The notes under the pieces are model-generated. The model saw nothing but the letters and a program-made list of their open reading frames with translations, searched no databases and was not told where the DNA came from. From Dickeya aquatica (lineage in GTDB: Bacteria > Pseudomonadota > Gammaproteobacteria > Enterobacterales > Enterobacteriaceae), in contig NZ_LT615367.1 in NCBI RefSeq assembly GCF_900095885.1, positions 1,178,001 through 1,242,000 on the forward strand: DNA of 64,000 nucleotides, read 5' to 3'. Shown piece after piece: positions 1 to 7,669 of the stretch. Every line of letters begins with the position of its first letter. Positions within the stretch are counted from its first letter, which is position 1. The translations under genes were made by a program, and so were the position numbers.

Positions 1-197
1 GGATGGGGTTTTCCCAGCATGCCGGTATGGTGATTGTCTGTGATGGCACGGCGCAAGCCGATGCCCGGCTGGCACGGGTACTGTGGAATGACCCGGCGAC
101 CGGCGTGATGCGTCATGCTGATGCCGGTTATGACGCGGCAAGTGCCTGTGCCAGGGCGCATCAGTTGAATTTGCCGATGGTGAAATCAACCGGCTGA
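1..197 (+). CDS. hutU: Urocanate hydratase HutU, C-terminal end (gene cut by window edge)
   Basis: This is the last ~64 codons of urocanate hydratase, the second enzyme of histidine degradation (urocanate to imidazolonepropionate). The reading frame is open from the first base to a TGA at 195-197. The visible tail carries the family's conserved end: a [14 protein letters not shown] block followed by [16 protein letters not shown]. The gene starts upstream of the window, so the Met at position 3 is internal. A hairpin about 35 bases after the stop probably ends the hut transcript. The identification rests on the conserved tail only; no active-site residues are visible. Confidence 0.9.
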   Translation, partial: MGFSQHAGMVIVCDGTAQADARLARVLWNDPATGVMRHADAGYDAASACARAHQLNLPMVKSTG

Positions 198-231
198 GCG
201 GCGCATTCGGGGCTTTCATTATCTGGATACC

Positions 232-253
232 AAAGGCGGCTGAGGCCGCCTTT
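232..253 (+). terminator. Stem-loop after hutU
   Basis: Perfect 9-bp inverted repeat (AAAGGCGGC ... GCCGCCTTT) with a 4-base loop, 35 bases after the hutU stop. The T run is short and interrupted, but position and stem strength fit a transcription terminator. Confidence 0.6.
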
Positions 254-271
254 GTGCGTTCGGGTGCGAAG

Positions 272-358
272 CCATACGGCGTATGGATAAGATAATCCTA
301 TGGTGTGAAAGCGATTTTTTTAGTCATGCTTTGCCACCGGTAAAGACGTTACGGTGGC
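272..358 (+). other. Two hairpins in the leader region of the dehydrogenase gene
   Basis: The 267-base gap between hutU and the next gene holds two inverted repeats: CCATAC/GTATGG at 272-286 with a 3-base loop, and GCCACCG/CGGTGGC at 333-358 with further pairing inside. No U tract follows either. They could structure the 5' leader of the dehydrogenase mRNA; I recognise no riboswitch class. Confidence 0.4.
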
Positions 359-464
359 GTGCTTGTGACAGCCATCGCGTGTCAGGTTTATTGCTCAGTT
401 TGCGGGTTCAGTACCGGTCAGGTTGTGCATCGCTTTTTATCATGTCATCAGTCAGGGAATTATT

Positions 465-1550
465 ATGCAGCAGGTTTTTTTCCCCGCTACCGTGGTACGC
501 GGGGCGGGCGTCAGTCAACAACTCGGTGAGATTTGTGCCCGTCTTGGGGGGCGGGTATTGGTGACGGGAGGACATCAGGCGCTGGCAGCGGCGCAGACGG
601 TGATTATCGAACAATTGCGGCAGGCGGGAGTAACGCTGACGGCGGTGGAGTGGTCTGGCGAGCAGTGCAGCGTCGGCCAGATTGAAAGACTGTGCTCGCG
701 GGTGCACGAAACCGGCAGCGATCTGTTGCTGGCAGTCGGCGGCGGCAAGGCACTTGATACCGGCAAAGCGGTGGCGTTTCAGTGCGGTATTCCGGTGGTG
801 ACGTTGCCGACCATCGCGGCTACCTGTGCGGCTGTGACACCGTTATCCGTGCGTTATCACGATGACGGCCACTTTCACGATCTCTATCACTTGCCGGTGG
901 CCCCTGCTGCCGTGGTTATCGACAGTGCGTTGCTGGCGCAAGCGCCATTGCGCTGGCTGGCGGCCGGTCTGGGCGATACGCTGGCGAAGTGGTATGAGTT
1001 TCGTGCTATCGATCATGGTGACAACGGCGGCGGTTTTGCTGCTTCGTCACGCGCTAACAGCGAAATTTGTTTTCGGTTGATAGAACAGTACGGTGAAGCC
1101 GCCTGTCGTGCGGTGATGGCCGGGCAGCATAGCGACGCGCTCGATCAGGTGCTGGATGCCATCTTCCTGTTCGCCGGGCTGACCTCGCTGATGGCAAGCG
1201 GAGCCCATGCTGCTGCCGCTCACGCCCTGTATGAAGGCTTTACCGTGTGCGACAAAACCCGCGAATTTGGTCATGGTCTGCTGGTGGGGTATGGCAATCT
1301 GTGCCTGCTGGCACTGGAGCAGCGCAGCGATGAAGAGCTGCTGGCGGCGATCCGTCTGGCGCAGAATTGTGCGGTGCCGTTGACACTGGCGGCGATTTGC
1401 CCTGACCTGAGTGCCTCTGAACTGTCGGCGATTGTGGATGCTGCCGTTGCCGCTCCCGATATGGTCAACATGCCTTTTGCCGTCACCGCTGAGTTGTTGC
1501 ATCAGGCGATTCGGCGGGTAGAGGCGCTGGCGGCCACGCTAACGGTTTAG
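465..1550 (+). CDS. Iron-containing alcohol dehydrogenase family protein, HcxA (YbdH)/GldA-like
   Basis: A 361-residue NAD(P)-dependent, metal-dependent dehydrogenase of the glycerol-dehydrogenase branch. The closest family I recognise is E. coli YbdH/HcxA, which reduces 2-oxo acids such as 2-oxobutanoate. Visible marks are the glycine-rich nucleotide motif AVGGGKALDTGKA, the PTIAATCAAxTPLSV block shared with YbdH, GLGDTLAKWYE supplying the metal-binding Asp, and two downstream His residues in AAAAHALYEGF and EFGHGLLVGYG. The ATG at 465 is chosen because AGGGA lies 7 bases upstream; an in-frame ATG at 423 has no ribosome site. It stands alone between hutU and pelI, so context does not reveal its substrate. 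3-oxo or 2-oxo acid reduction is an inference from family. Confidence 0.8.
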   Translation: MQQVFFPATVVRGAGVSQQLGEICARLGGRVLVTGGHQALAAAQTVIIEQLRQAGVTLTAVEWSGEQCSVGQIERLCSRVHETGSDLLLAVGGGKALDTGKAVAFQCGIPVVTLPTIAATCAAVTPLSVRYHDDGHFHDLYHLPVAPAAVVIDSALLAQAPLRWLAAGLGDTLAKWYEFRAIDHGDNGGGFAASSRANSEICFRLIEQYGEAACRAVMAGQHSDALDQVLDAIFLFAGLTSLMASGAHAAAAHALYEGFTVCDKTREFGHGLLVGYGNLCLLALEQRSDEELLAAIRLAQNCAVPLTLAAICPDLSASELSAIVDAAVAAPDMVNMPFAVTAELLHQAIRRVEALAATLTV

Positions 1551-1562
1551 GCGTTAAATCAC

Positions 1563-1588
1563 AAAAAGACCGGGCGGATGGCCCGGTC
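1563..1588 (-). terminator. Rho-independent terminator for pelI
   Basis: 8-bp perfect stem GACCGGGC/GCCCGGTC with a 5-base loop. On the minus strand it is followed by a T5 tract, so it is oriented to end the pelI transcript, whose coding region stops about 118 bases upstream. Confidence 0.7.
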
Positions 1589-1705
1589 CTGGTACACAGA
1601 CAGTAGAGTGATACGTCAGAAAGCCCGTGTTGTGCTAATCGGTCATGATGTTAACAGGGCGCTGTACCAGCAAAAAAACCGCTGTTAACCGGCCGGGTAA
1701 ACCTG

Positions 1706-2746
1706 TCAGAGTTTGGTGACATCAGAACGGCTAACTTTGCAGTTGGCGGTATTCCAGAAATCCTCGTCGCCGTACTTGGGTGACTCGCCTTGACCTTTCT
1801 CCACGCCCTTGTACTCTTCACAAATCTTCGGTTTACCTGCTTTGTAGTCTTTGATCTTGATGTTTTTCAGGGTAGCGACATCGCCGAAGTTACGGTTAAC
1901 GCCAGCAATGCTGCCAATGGTGCCATTGACAATCAGACCATCAACGTTCAGGAAACGCGGGCCGCCGTTGTTGGTGCAGTCACCGCAGGAGCGCCACAGT
2001 TTGCCGTGTTCACCGGTCAGGGTGAAGTTGCCTTTTACCACGGTGGTGCTGTTTTTGGCGTTCTGCTGCAACACTTTGTCCGGCTTGCCACCGTAACCGT
2101 TTTTGGCGTTATGCGCGATACCGCCGATGATGGTCATGGTTTTGCCGTTATTGGTGGCGGCGTCTTCACAGATGTCTTCCCAAATCACGTTTTCAATGGT
2201 GCAGTTGCCGCTTTCACAATGGATACCGTCAGCACCGCCGGAGGCAGAAATGCGCAGGTTCTTCAGTGAGGCGTTTTTCAAAATGATCAACGGTTTTTGT
2301 TTATCGCTGTCATTCGGGCAACTGGTACCGATGGTGACACCGCCACAGTCTACATTGCGGTTCTCAAACGATGCTCCGGGTTTGCACTCGGAGGTGGCTT
2401 GTGCCGCGCGCAGCAGGCCGGTTTGTGGTGCGGTGGTTACGGCATTAGACGGGCTTTGCTCTTTACTTGAGCTCACCACATCCACCCAGTACCAGTAATT
2501 GACGCCGCTGTTTGCGCTGTCGTCCTGGAAGGTGCGGGTTTCAGCATCCAATACCGCAATGCGCTCGCGCAAATCCGCGTTAGCGGTTGTGCCACGATAC
2601 ACTTCCTGACGTGCAACTTTACCTTCTTCAGTAGACCAGCCGAGATAATTGATGCTGTCTTTTTGCGACAACATCAACGTGGTTTTGGCAGCGAAAGAAG
2701 GCACGGACAGCGTGAGTGCGAGCAGAGGCAATACATACTTAAACAT
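1706..2746 (-). CDS. pelI: Secreted pectate lyase PelI (polysaccharide lyase family 3)
   Basis: A 346-residue exported pectate lyase that cleaves polygalacturonate by beta-elimination. Residues 1-19 form a signal peptide ending SVPSFA. Residues ~20-110 form a fibronectin-III-like domain (WSTEEGKVARQEVYRG ... YWYWVDVV). From ~120 on there is a cysteine-rich PL3 beta-helix with the typical ADGIHCESGNCTIENVIWEDICEDA stretch (quoted in part as ADGIHCESGNC) and DGLIVNGTIGSI. This FnIII plus PL3 layout is the one described for PelI of Dickeya dadantii, which is exported by the Out type II system and trimmed by extracellular proteases. The ATG at 2744-2746 has an AAGGAGA ribosome site 7 bases upstream; the longer in-frame extension has none. 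No convincing KdgR box was seen upstream. Confidence 0.93.
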   Translation of the reverse strand: MFKYVLPLLALTLSVPSFAAKTTLMLSQKDSINYLGWSTEEGKVARQEVYRGTTANADLRERIAVLDAETRTFQDDSANSGVNYWYWVDVVSSSKEQSPSNAVTTAPQTGLLRAAQATSECKPGASFENRNVDCGGVTIGTSCPNDSDKQKPLIILKNASLKNLRISASGGADGIHCESGNCTIENVIWEDICEDAATNNGKTMTIIGGIAHNAKNGYGGKPDKVLQQNAKNSTTVVKGNFTLTGEHGKLWRSCGDCTNNGGPRFLNVDGLIVNGTIGSIAGVNRNFGDVATLKNIKIKDYKAGKPKICEEYKGVEKGQGESPKYGDEDFWNTANCKVSRSDVTKL

Positions 2747-3173
2747 ACAATCTCCTTGTAAATCCCACAGATATTGACTCTCATTCAATTGAGAGAGAAA
2801 AATAAATAAAAGCGGGTACTTCCTGACAGTATCAGATTCACTATAGATCAAAAAATAAAAAGAGTAATAGAAATAAATCACAAAATTCGCATTGAAATAA
2901 CTAGTATATTATTTTGTTTGTTTTATTTATCTAAGGGTATAAATCTGAGTGGTATTAAATAATAATGAAAAGGAATTATTCAGTGTAGTAGATAAGGGCG
3001 CTGCGTTAGTCCGTTCTCTGTTGGTTTTTCACCAGGGAGCGGGCCGTGCATGCATGGCCCGGCAGAGAAGATCAGGCTGGTGGCCTGCGAGAAATGTGCC
3101 CCACCTGTTTGTTAATAGGGAGAGTGGTATGTTAAAAAATAGCTACCAATATAGCTAAAGACGGGGCTGTATA
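2747..3173. other. Intergenic region upstream of pelI; no gene seen
   Basis: A 427-base, largely AT-rich stretch between pelI and the protease gene, both on the minus strand. It must hold the pelI promoter. A 6-bp inverted repeat (CTCTCA/TGAGAG, 2778-2795) lies in the probable pelI leader. A GC-rich near-palindrome (CGGGCC/GGCCCG arms, 3040-3061) lies nearer the protease gene and may end its transcript. An open frame at 2949-3158 lacks a ribosome site and any recognisable content. Confidence 0.5.
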
Positions 3174-4385
3174 TCAGAGGTAAATATCTCTCTGCTCATG
3201 GTTGCGCACAATGGTTAGCTTTAATTTTCCTTTGGGGATCTGTTTCAGATGTTCCCTGACCTGGTTAATCTGTGCTGGCGCATAGGTGATATCATTCACT
3301 TTAAGTAAAATATCACCGTTGCGCAGGCCTGTTTTCTTTAATACATCATCCGGGTTATAGAACACCTCGATTTGTTTATCCCTGGCGCGAATTGCAATGT
3401 GGCGTTGTGCTTTTATTTCTTTCCTTTCAATGCTCTGGGTGTCATAACAGAACATCATTCGGGAAGGTATAAACGCATAGCGATCAAAGCGGGATAAAAA
3501 ATCCATGCCGATAGCGAAATGTTTATTTTGATTGGCGCTGACATTGATTTCACCAAGCGGCATACCAGCAAACGTTATGCCTTTCAGAATGTAGCTGTTT
3601 TCAGTGACTATACCACCAAGATCAACGGCGGCACTATTCTCAGTATTGCGTGTTACGGCGTCTTTCCCCTTTATTTTTTCTATCATTTTGATGACTTCGA
3701 TATCAACATTATTACTGTCTGCGCCGGTGTCAACGTAGAGCGCGAGTTCGCTGTCATCCACATCAAACCAAAGTACCGGCATGTTATTGTATCGGTTATC
3801 GTATGCGGTACATTTCTGATAGGTGTTAGCGCCAGGTGCATCTTTGCTGATGGTTAATCGCTGCTTTTTATTATCCACCATCCAGTTGAGTTTGCGGAAT
3901 GTATCAATACCGATAATGCCATCAATATTAGTACCCATAGCTTCGGAAAGGCGGGATAAATCGATGGCCAACCAGAGATCATTGTCTCGGATTTCCTCTG
4001 AGCCAATCGAGAAAGGAAGCGGCTTAACGGCGATGTCGCTCTCAGGTTTTATGCGATCATAGACGGTATTGATATGTGTTAACCCTTCCCGGTAAATTTC
4101 CGCAATTTCTGTGATTAATAGCGGTCTGGTGATTTTTTTGGCAACACGTTTATCAATCGTTGTAAAACTGGCACCTGTATCGACCAGGAAATTAAAACTC
4201 TGATGGTTAATTACCACCGGAATAATCAGCATTTCATCAAAATAAGCCTCTAAAATAGGGGTCTTTTTGAACGGGGGGGGTTGAGGTGTGGAATAAATGG
4301 TGTGGCTGGCACACCCAGAAACAGCAAGGCCTAACAGCAACGTTAAAACCGATTTTTTATTTATTTTTTCAGGACGAATAGACAT
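3174..4385 (-). CDS. Lipoprotein with two retropepsin-like aspartyl protease lobes and a C-terminal PDZ domain
   Basis: A 403-residue predicted lipoprotein: hydrophobic LLLGLAVSGC places the lipidated Cys at residue 25. Two aspartyl-protease lobes follow, each with a DTG motif: FLVDTGASF with Asp69 and LYVDTGAD with Asp219. Each is followed by a hydrophobic-hydrophobic-glycine element (DGIIGIDTF and HFAIGMDFL). Residues ~330-400 resemble a PDZ domain (VLKKTGLRNGDILLKVND). With both catalytic aspartates in one chain it could fold as an intramolecular dimer. The ATG at 4383-4385 has GGAG about 10 bases upstream; an upstream in-frame Met lacks one. Substrate and role are unknown; lipidation and PDZ suggest a protein substrate in the periplasm or outer membrane. 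Confidence 0.7.
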   Translation of the reverse strand: MSIRPEKINKKSVLTLLLGLAVSGCASHTIYSTPQPPPFKKTPILEAYFDEMLIIPVVINHQSFNFLVDTGASFTTIDKRVAKKITRPLLITEIAEIYREGLTHINTVYDRIKPESDIAVKPLPFSIGSEEIRDNDLWLAIDLSRLSEAMGTNIDGIIGIDTFRKLNWMVDNKKQRLTISKDAPGANTYQKCTAYDNRYNNMPVLWFDVDDSELALYVDTGADSNNVDIEVIKMIEKIKGKDAVTRNTENSAAVDLGGIVTENSYILKGITFAGMPLGEINVSANQNKHFAIGMDFLSRFDRYAFIPSRMMFCYDTQSIERKEIKAQRHIAIRARDKQIEVFYNPDDVLKKTGLRNGDILLKVNDITYAPAQINQVREHLKQIPKGKLKLTIVRNHEQRDIYL

Positions 4386-4834
4386 TGGTGATATTCTCCG
4401 TTTTTTCAGGGGATTTGGATTCTCGCCAATTAAATTGGTCATCGTCAATTTTTTTTATTTATATCGGATTTTTCTGGCAAGTTTATTGCTATGGCGAGTT
4501 TATTGTTGTTGTCTGTTTGTAGGGGTGTTTTTTCTGAAAAAATGAATGCTGAGTCCGTGAAGTGAAATCAAGGATTTTTCTTTGGGTTGTGTTTTATTTA
4601 TTGCCGCGATGGGGAGAGAATGATTTTTTACGTTTGATATGCATCATGAAATAATCGTGGTTATGGATGGTGAACGGGGATAATAGGCGAATCAACCCTG
4701 TCGCATCTTCACGGCGACGGAAAATCACAGTAAGCGGGCATCCATGCCATTTTATTGCGCCTCCCTGTGCTTCCCTTATCCCTTCTTTAGCACTGGCAAC
4801 GCGGCCTTGCCTGATTGCCTGTATCAATTAACGA
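4386..4834. other. Intergenic region between protease gene and ganK; no gene seen
   Basis: 449 bases holding the protease promoter and the downstream end of ganK. A 77-codon minus-strand frame (4594-4827) would begin with TTG without a ribosome site and has no recognisable content. No clear intrinsic terminator for ganK was found. Confidence 0.4.
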
Positions 4835-5944
4835 TCAGTGCAGCCCCGGCACCGGAATATCCGCACTGACGCGCAGCCCGTTTGCATCAAAAATCATGCA
4901 GTGGCGCGCGTCGAAACCCACCGTGATGGCCTGCCAGGGGCTAAATTGCACATCGCCGGGCAGCAAAATTTTCACGCCATCCCGCCCATAGCACTGGCCG
5001 AACAGATAGGTGTTGTTGCCGAGCCGTTCGACCACTTCGCACTGAAAATCCAGCGTGGCCTGCTGTGCGCCGGATGTATTGAGGTGTTCCGGGCGAATAC
5101 CCAGCGTGATGCTTTCACCCACCTGACGGGGTGGGGTGTCGATATTGAGCGTGACGATTTTTTCCGTGGTCAGTGCGAGCTGCACCTGACCCGGCTGCCA
5201 GGCGACCACGGTGGCGGGCAGGAAATTCATTTTAGGCGAGCCGATAAACCCGGCGACAAAACGGTTCTTCGGGTTGTAATACAGCGCCATCGGCGAGCCG
5301 CATTGCTCCACTTTGCCGTCTTTCATCACCACGATTTTATCGGCCAGCGTCATGGCTTCGACCTGATCGTGAGTGACATAGACCATCGTCGTTTTTAATT
5401 CCTGATGCAGCCGTGCGATGTGCAGACGCATATCCACCCGCAGTTCGGCATCCAGGTTGGAGAGCGGCTCATCGAACATAAACACTCTTGGGTTACGCAC
5501 GATGGCGCGGCCAATTGCAACGCGCTGGCGCTGGCCGCCGGAAAGCTGTTTGGGTTTGCGATCAAGCAGGTGCGACAGTTGCAGCGTTTTGGCCACCATC
5601 TCGACCTGATGACGAATGCGATCTTTGGGCACCTTGTTCACTTTCAGTCCGTAGCCCATGTTTTCGGCAACGGTCATGTGTGGGTAGAGCGCGTAAGACT
5701 GGAACACCATGGCCACGCCACGGTGCGCCGGAGCAACGTCATTCATGATGGCGTTATCGATAAGAATGTGGCCATCGCTTATCTCTTCAAGCCCGGCAAT
5801 CATGCGCAGCAAGGTCGATTTACCGCAGCCCGAGGGGCCGACAAAAACCGCGAACTCACCGGCCTCGATATCCAGATTGATATTGTGCAGCGTTTCCGTA
5901 TTACCAAAGCGTTTGGTGACATTTTTCAAGCGTATGCTGGACAT
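4835..5944 (-). CDS. ganK: ABC transporter ATPase GanK (MalK/MsmK-type)
   Basis: A 369-residue ATPase of the carbohydrate-uptake class 1 family that energises the GanEFG importer as a dimer. Residues ~1-235 form the nucleotide-binding domain: Walker A GPSGCGKST at 36-44, Q-loop near 82 (FQSYALYPHM), signature LSGGQRQR at 134-141, Walker B VFMFDEP at 154-160 and the H-loop VTHD about 30 residues later. The remaining ~130 residues form the MalK-like OB-fold regulatory domain (IRPEHL). It is transcribed divergently from ganE, as malK is from malE in other enterobacteria. The gan cluster of D. dadantii (ganL, E, F, G, K, A, B, R) was shown genetically to serve galactan use. Confidence 0.9.
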   Translation of the reverse strand: MSSIRLKNVTKRFGNTETLHNINLDIEAGEFAVFVGPSGCGKSTLLRMIAGLEEISDGHILIDNAIMNDVAPAHRGVAMVFQSYALYPHMTVAENMGYGLKVNKVPKDRIRHQVEMVAKTLQLSHLLDRKPKQLSGGQRQRVAIGRAIVRNPRVFMFDEPLSNLDAELRVDMRLHIARLHQELKTTMVYVTHDQVEAMTLADKIVVMKDGKVEQCGSPMALYYNPKNRFVAGFIGSPKMNFLPATVVAWQPGQVQLALTTEKIVTLNIDTPPRQVGESITLGIRPEHLNTSGAQQATLDFQCEVVERLGNNTYLFGQCYGRDGVKILLPGDVQFSPWQAITVGFDARHCMIFDANGLRVSADIPVPGLH

Positions 5945-6019
5945 GCGTTCTTCCTCTGCCGGGCGTGCTATTCAGTGACCTGATACCGGGTCGCGTGGCG
6001 TGTTGGTCTGCCAGTGTAT

Positions 6020-6033
6020 GTATTACGTATAAC
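6020..6033. promoter_or_regulatory. Candidate GanR operator between ganK and ganE
   Basis: GTATTACGTATAAC, a 14-base near-palindrome centred on CG (10 of 14 positions symmetric), as LacI-family operators usually are. Its left half GTATTACGT is identical to the left half of the 14-mer found twice between ganL and ganR. Assignment to GanR is an inference from position and shared sequence. Confidence 0.45.
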
Positions 6034-6120
6034 AATTTTTTCTTGACGACTGACAGTGCTGTTGCCTTAAAGCGACTATAACGACCTTGTTTTTAGCGCC
6101 ATACCGCTGTGTTTCATTTC

Positions 6121-6136
6121 TGCAATTGTGATCACA
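6121..6136 (+). promoter_or_regulatory. Possible CRP-like site upstream of ganE
   Basis: TGCAA-N6-TCACA: one perfect half and one 3/5 half of the CRP consensus TGTGA-N6-TCACA, about 170 bases before ganE. Catabolite control of a sugar operon is plausible, but the match is modest. Confidence 0.3.
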
Positions 6137-6307
6137 CAATAGTCACTTTCCTGTCGTCATATCCCTATGGTTAGCGTAGCGTATAACATTATCGCTGGCA
6201 GTAAATCAGCTGTGAGATGCCCTGTAATATCAGCGATGATGCGTTTCCCCAGGTGTTATCACCGGTTTTTAAAAATAAAAATGTTATACCTTCACAAGAG
6301 GTCGATA

Positions 6308-7540
6308 ATGAAAACCAAGTTACTTACCGCCCTGCTGTTCTCTGCCACTGCGGCCAGCTCACTGTTGGCCTTTCCTCTCCAGGCCGCCGGACAACTGACC
6401 GTGTGGGAAGATATCCGCAAGTCCGATGGAATTAAGGACGCCATTGCTGATTTTGAAAAACAGTACAACGTGAAAGTGAATGTGCTGGAGATGCCTTTTG
6501 CCCAGCAACTGGAAAAGCTGCGACTCGATGGCCCCTCGGGTATTGGCCCGGATGTGCTGGTTATCCCCAACGATCAGCTCGGCGGCGCGGTAGTACAGGG
6601 GCTGATTGCACCGCTGACGATAGATAACGCGACGCAACAGAGCTTTACCGACGCCTCCATCGCCGCATTTCGCATGAACAACCAGACCTACGGCTTGCCC
6701 AAGGCGGTGGAAACACTGGTGCTTATCTACAACAAAGCGCTGGTTACGAAGCTGCCCGCCAGCCTGCAAGAGTGGTATGACTTTTCGCGCCAGCAGCAGG
6801 CGCAAAACCGCTTTGGCCTGCTGGCGAAGTTTGATCAGATTTATTACAGCTGGGGCGCTATCGGGCCGATGGGCGGGTACATTTTCGGCAAAAACGACAA
6901 GGGCGGGCTGAATCCGCTGGATATTGGCCTGAATAAACCCGGCGCGGTTGAAGCGGTGACGCTGTTGCGTAAATTTTACGCCGACAAGCTGTTTCCGTCA
7001 GGGATCCTCGGTGATAACGGGCTCAATGCCATCGATTCACTGTTTACCGAGAAAAAAGCGGCGGCGGTGATTAACGGCCCCTGGGCGTTCCAGCCCTATG
7101 AAGCCGCCGGGATTCATTATGGTGTCGTGCCATTGCCGACGCTGCCTGATGGCAAGCCGATGAGCTCGTTTCTGGGCGTGAAAGGCTATGTGGTATCGAC
7201 CTGGAGCAAGGATAAAGCGCTGGCACAGCAGTTTATGCAGTTCATCAACCAGCCGAACTACGTCAAGGTGCGCTACCAGCGTACCGGCGAAATTCCGCCG
7301 CAAAAGAGCATGATTGATGACCCCCTTATCAAAAACGATGAGAAAGCCAGCGCCGTGGCGGTTCAGTCCGCCAGAGCGGTGCCGATGCCGGGCATTCCCG
7401 AAATGGGCGAAGTCTGGAGCCCCGCCAACGCCGCGCTGGAGTTGAGCCTGACGGGTAAGCAAGAGCCACAGGCCGCGCTCGATAACGCTGTTAAGCAAAT
7501 CAAAATGCAGGTCGAAGCCATGCAAGCCAGCAACCAGTAA
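6308..7540 (+). CDS. ganE: Periplasmic galactan-oligosaccharide-binding protein GanE (MalE-like)
   Basis: A 410-residue extracellular solute-binding protein of the maltose-binding type, the substrate-capturing part of the GanEFGK2 importer. A signal peptide (residues ~1-27, ending FPLQA) precedes the mature start AGQLTVWEDI. The body shows the usual family elements: FEKQYNVKVNV, QLEKLRLDGPSGIGPDVLV, YGLPKAVETLVLIYNK and INGPWAFQPYEAAGI. The ATG at 6308 is preceded by AGAGGT; an in-frame extension to 6167 would put a non-coding-like stretch before the signal peptide and is rejected. First gene of the ganEFGAB operon, separated from ganF by a 129-base gap with two hairpins. Confidence 0.9.
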   Translation: MKTKLLTALLFSATAASSLLAFPLQAAGQLTVWEDIRKSDGIKDAIADFEKQYNVKVNVLEMPFAQQLEKLRLDGPSGIGPDVLVIPNDQLGGAVVQGLIAPLTIDNATQQSFTDASIAAFRMNNQTYGLPKAVETLVLIYNKALVTKLPASLQEWYDFSRQQQAQNRFGLLAKFDQIYYSWGAIGPMGGYIFGKNDKGGLNPLDIGLNKPGAVEAVTLLRKFYADKLFPSGILGDNGLNAIDSLFTEKKAAAVINGPWAFQPYEAAGIHYGVVPLPTLPDGKPMSSFLGVKGYVVSTWSKDKALAQQFMQFINQPNYVKVRYQRTGEIPPQKSMIDDPLIKNDEKASAVAVQSARAVPMPGIPEMGEVWSPANAALELSLTGKQEPQAALDNAVKQIKMQVEAMQASNQ

Positions 7541-7564
7541 GCGAGCCGTGGGTTGATGCGCTTT

Positions 7565-7651
7565 GTTTGCCGACATGCCAGTCGGTGTCATGTCGGCAAA
7601 CGTGATGAGTGAATGCAACAGGCAATACCAGACGGGAGGGCCACCTCCCGT
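7565..7651 (+). other. Two tandem hairpins between ganE and ganF
   Basis: First hairpin: perfect 13-bp arms GTTTGCCGACATG/CATGTCGGCAAAC (7565-7577 and 7589-7601) with an 11-base loop. Second: perfect 8-bp arms ACGGGAGG/CCTCCCGT (7632-7639 and 7644-7651) with a 4-base loop. Neither has a U tract. The second ends just before the ganF ribosome site. Such structures behind a binding-protein gene often protect the upstream message from 3' exonucleases and so keep binding protein in excess over permease; that role is inferred. Confidence 0.6.
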
Positions 7652-7669
7652 GATGAGAAGGAGCAGCGT

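Noticed and set aside
2949..3158. 69-codon plus-strand frame upstream of pelI
   Set aside because: No ribosome site; it runs across a GC-rich near-palindrome and has random-looking composition.
4594..4827. 77-codon minus-strand frame before ganK's end
   Set aside because: TTG start without ribosome site and no recognisable content.
5405..5983. 192-codon plus-strand frame opposite ganK
   Set aside because: Antisense shadow of the ATPase gene; composition is biased and no motif is visible.
6167..6307. N-terminal extension of GanE
   Set aside because: It would place 47 residues before a normal signal peptide; the ATG at 6308 has a ribosome site.
7613..7669. ATG start for GanF at 7613
   Set aside because: The extension would be encoded by a perfect hairpin, and the GTG at 7670 has the strong ribosome site GAAGGAG.
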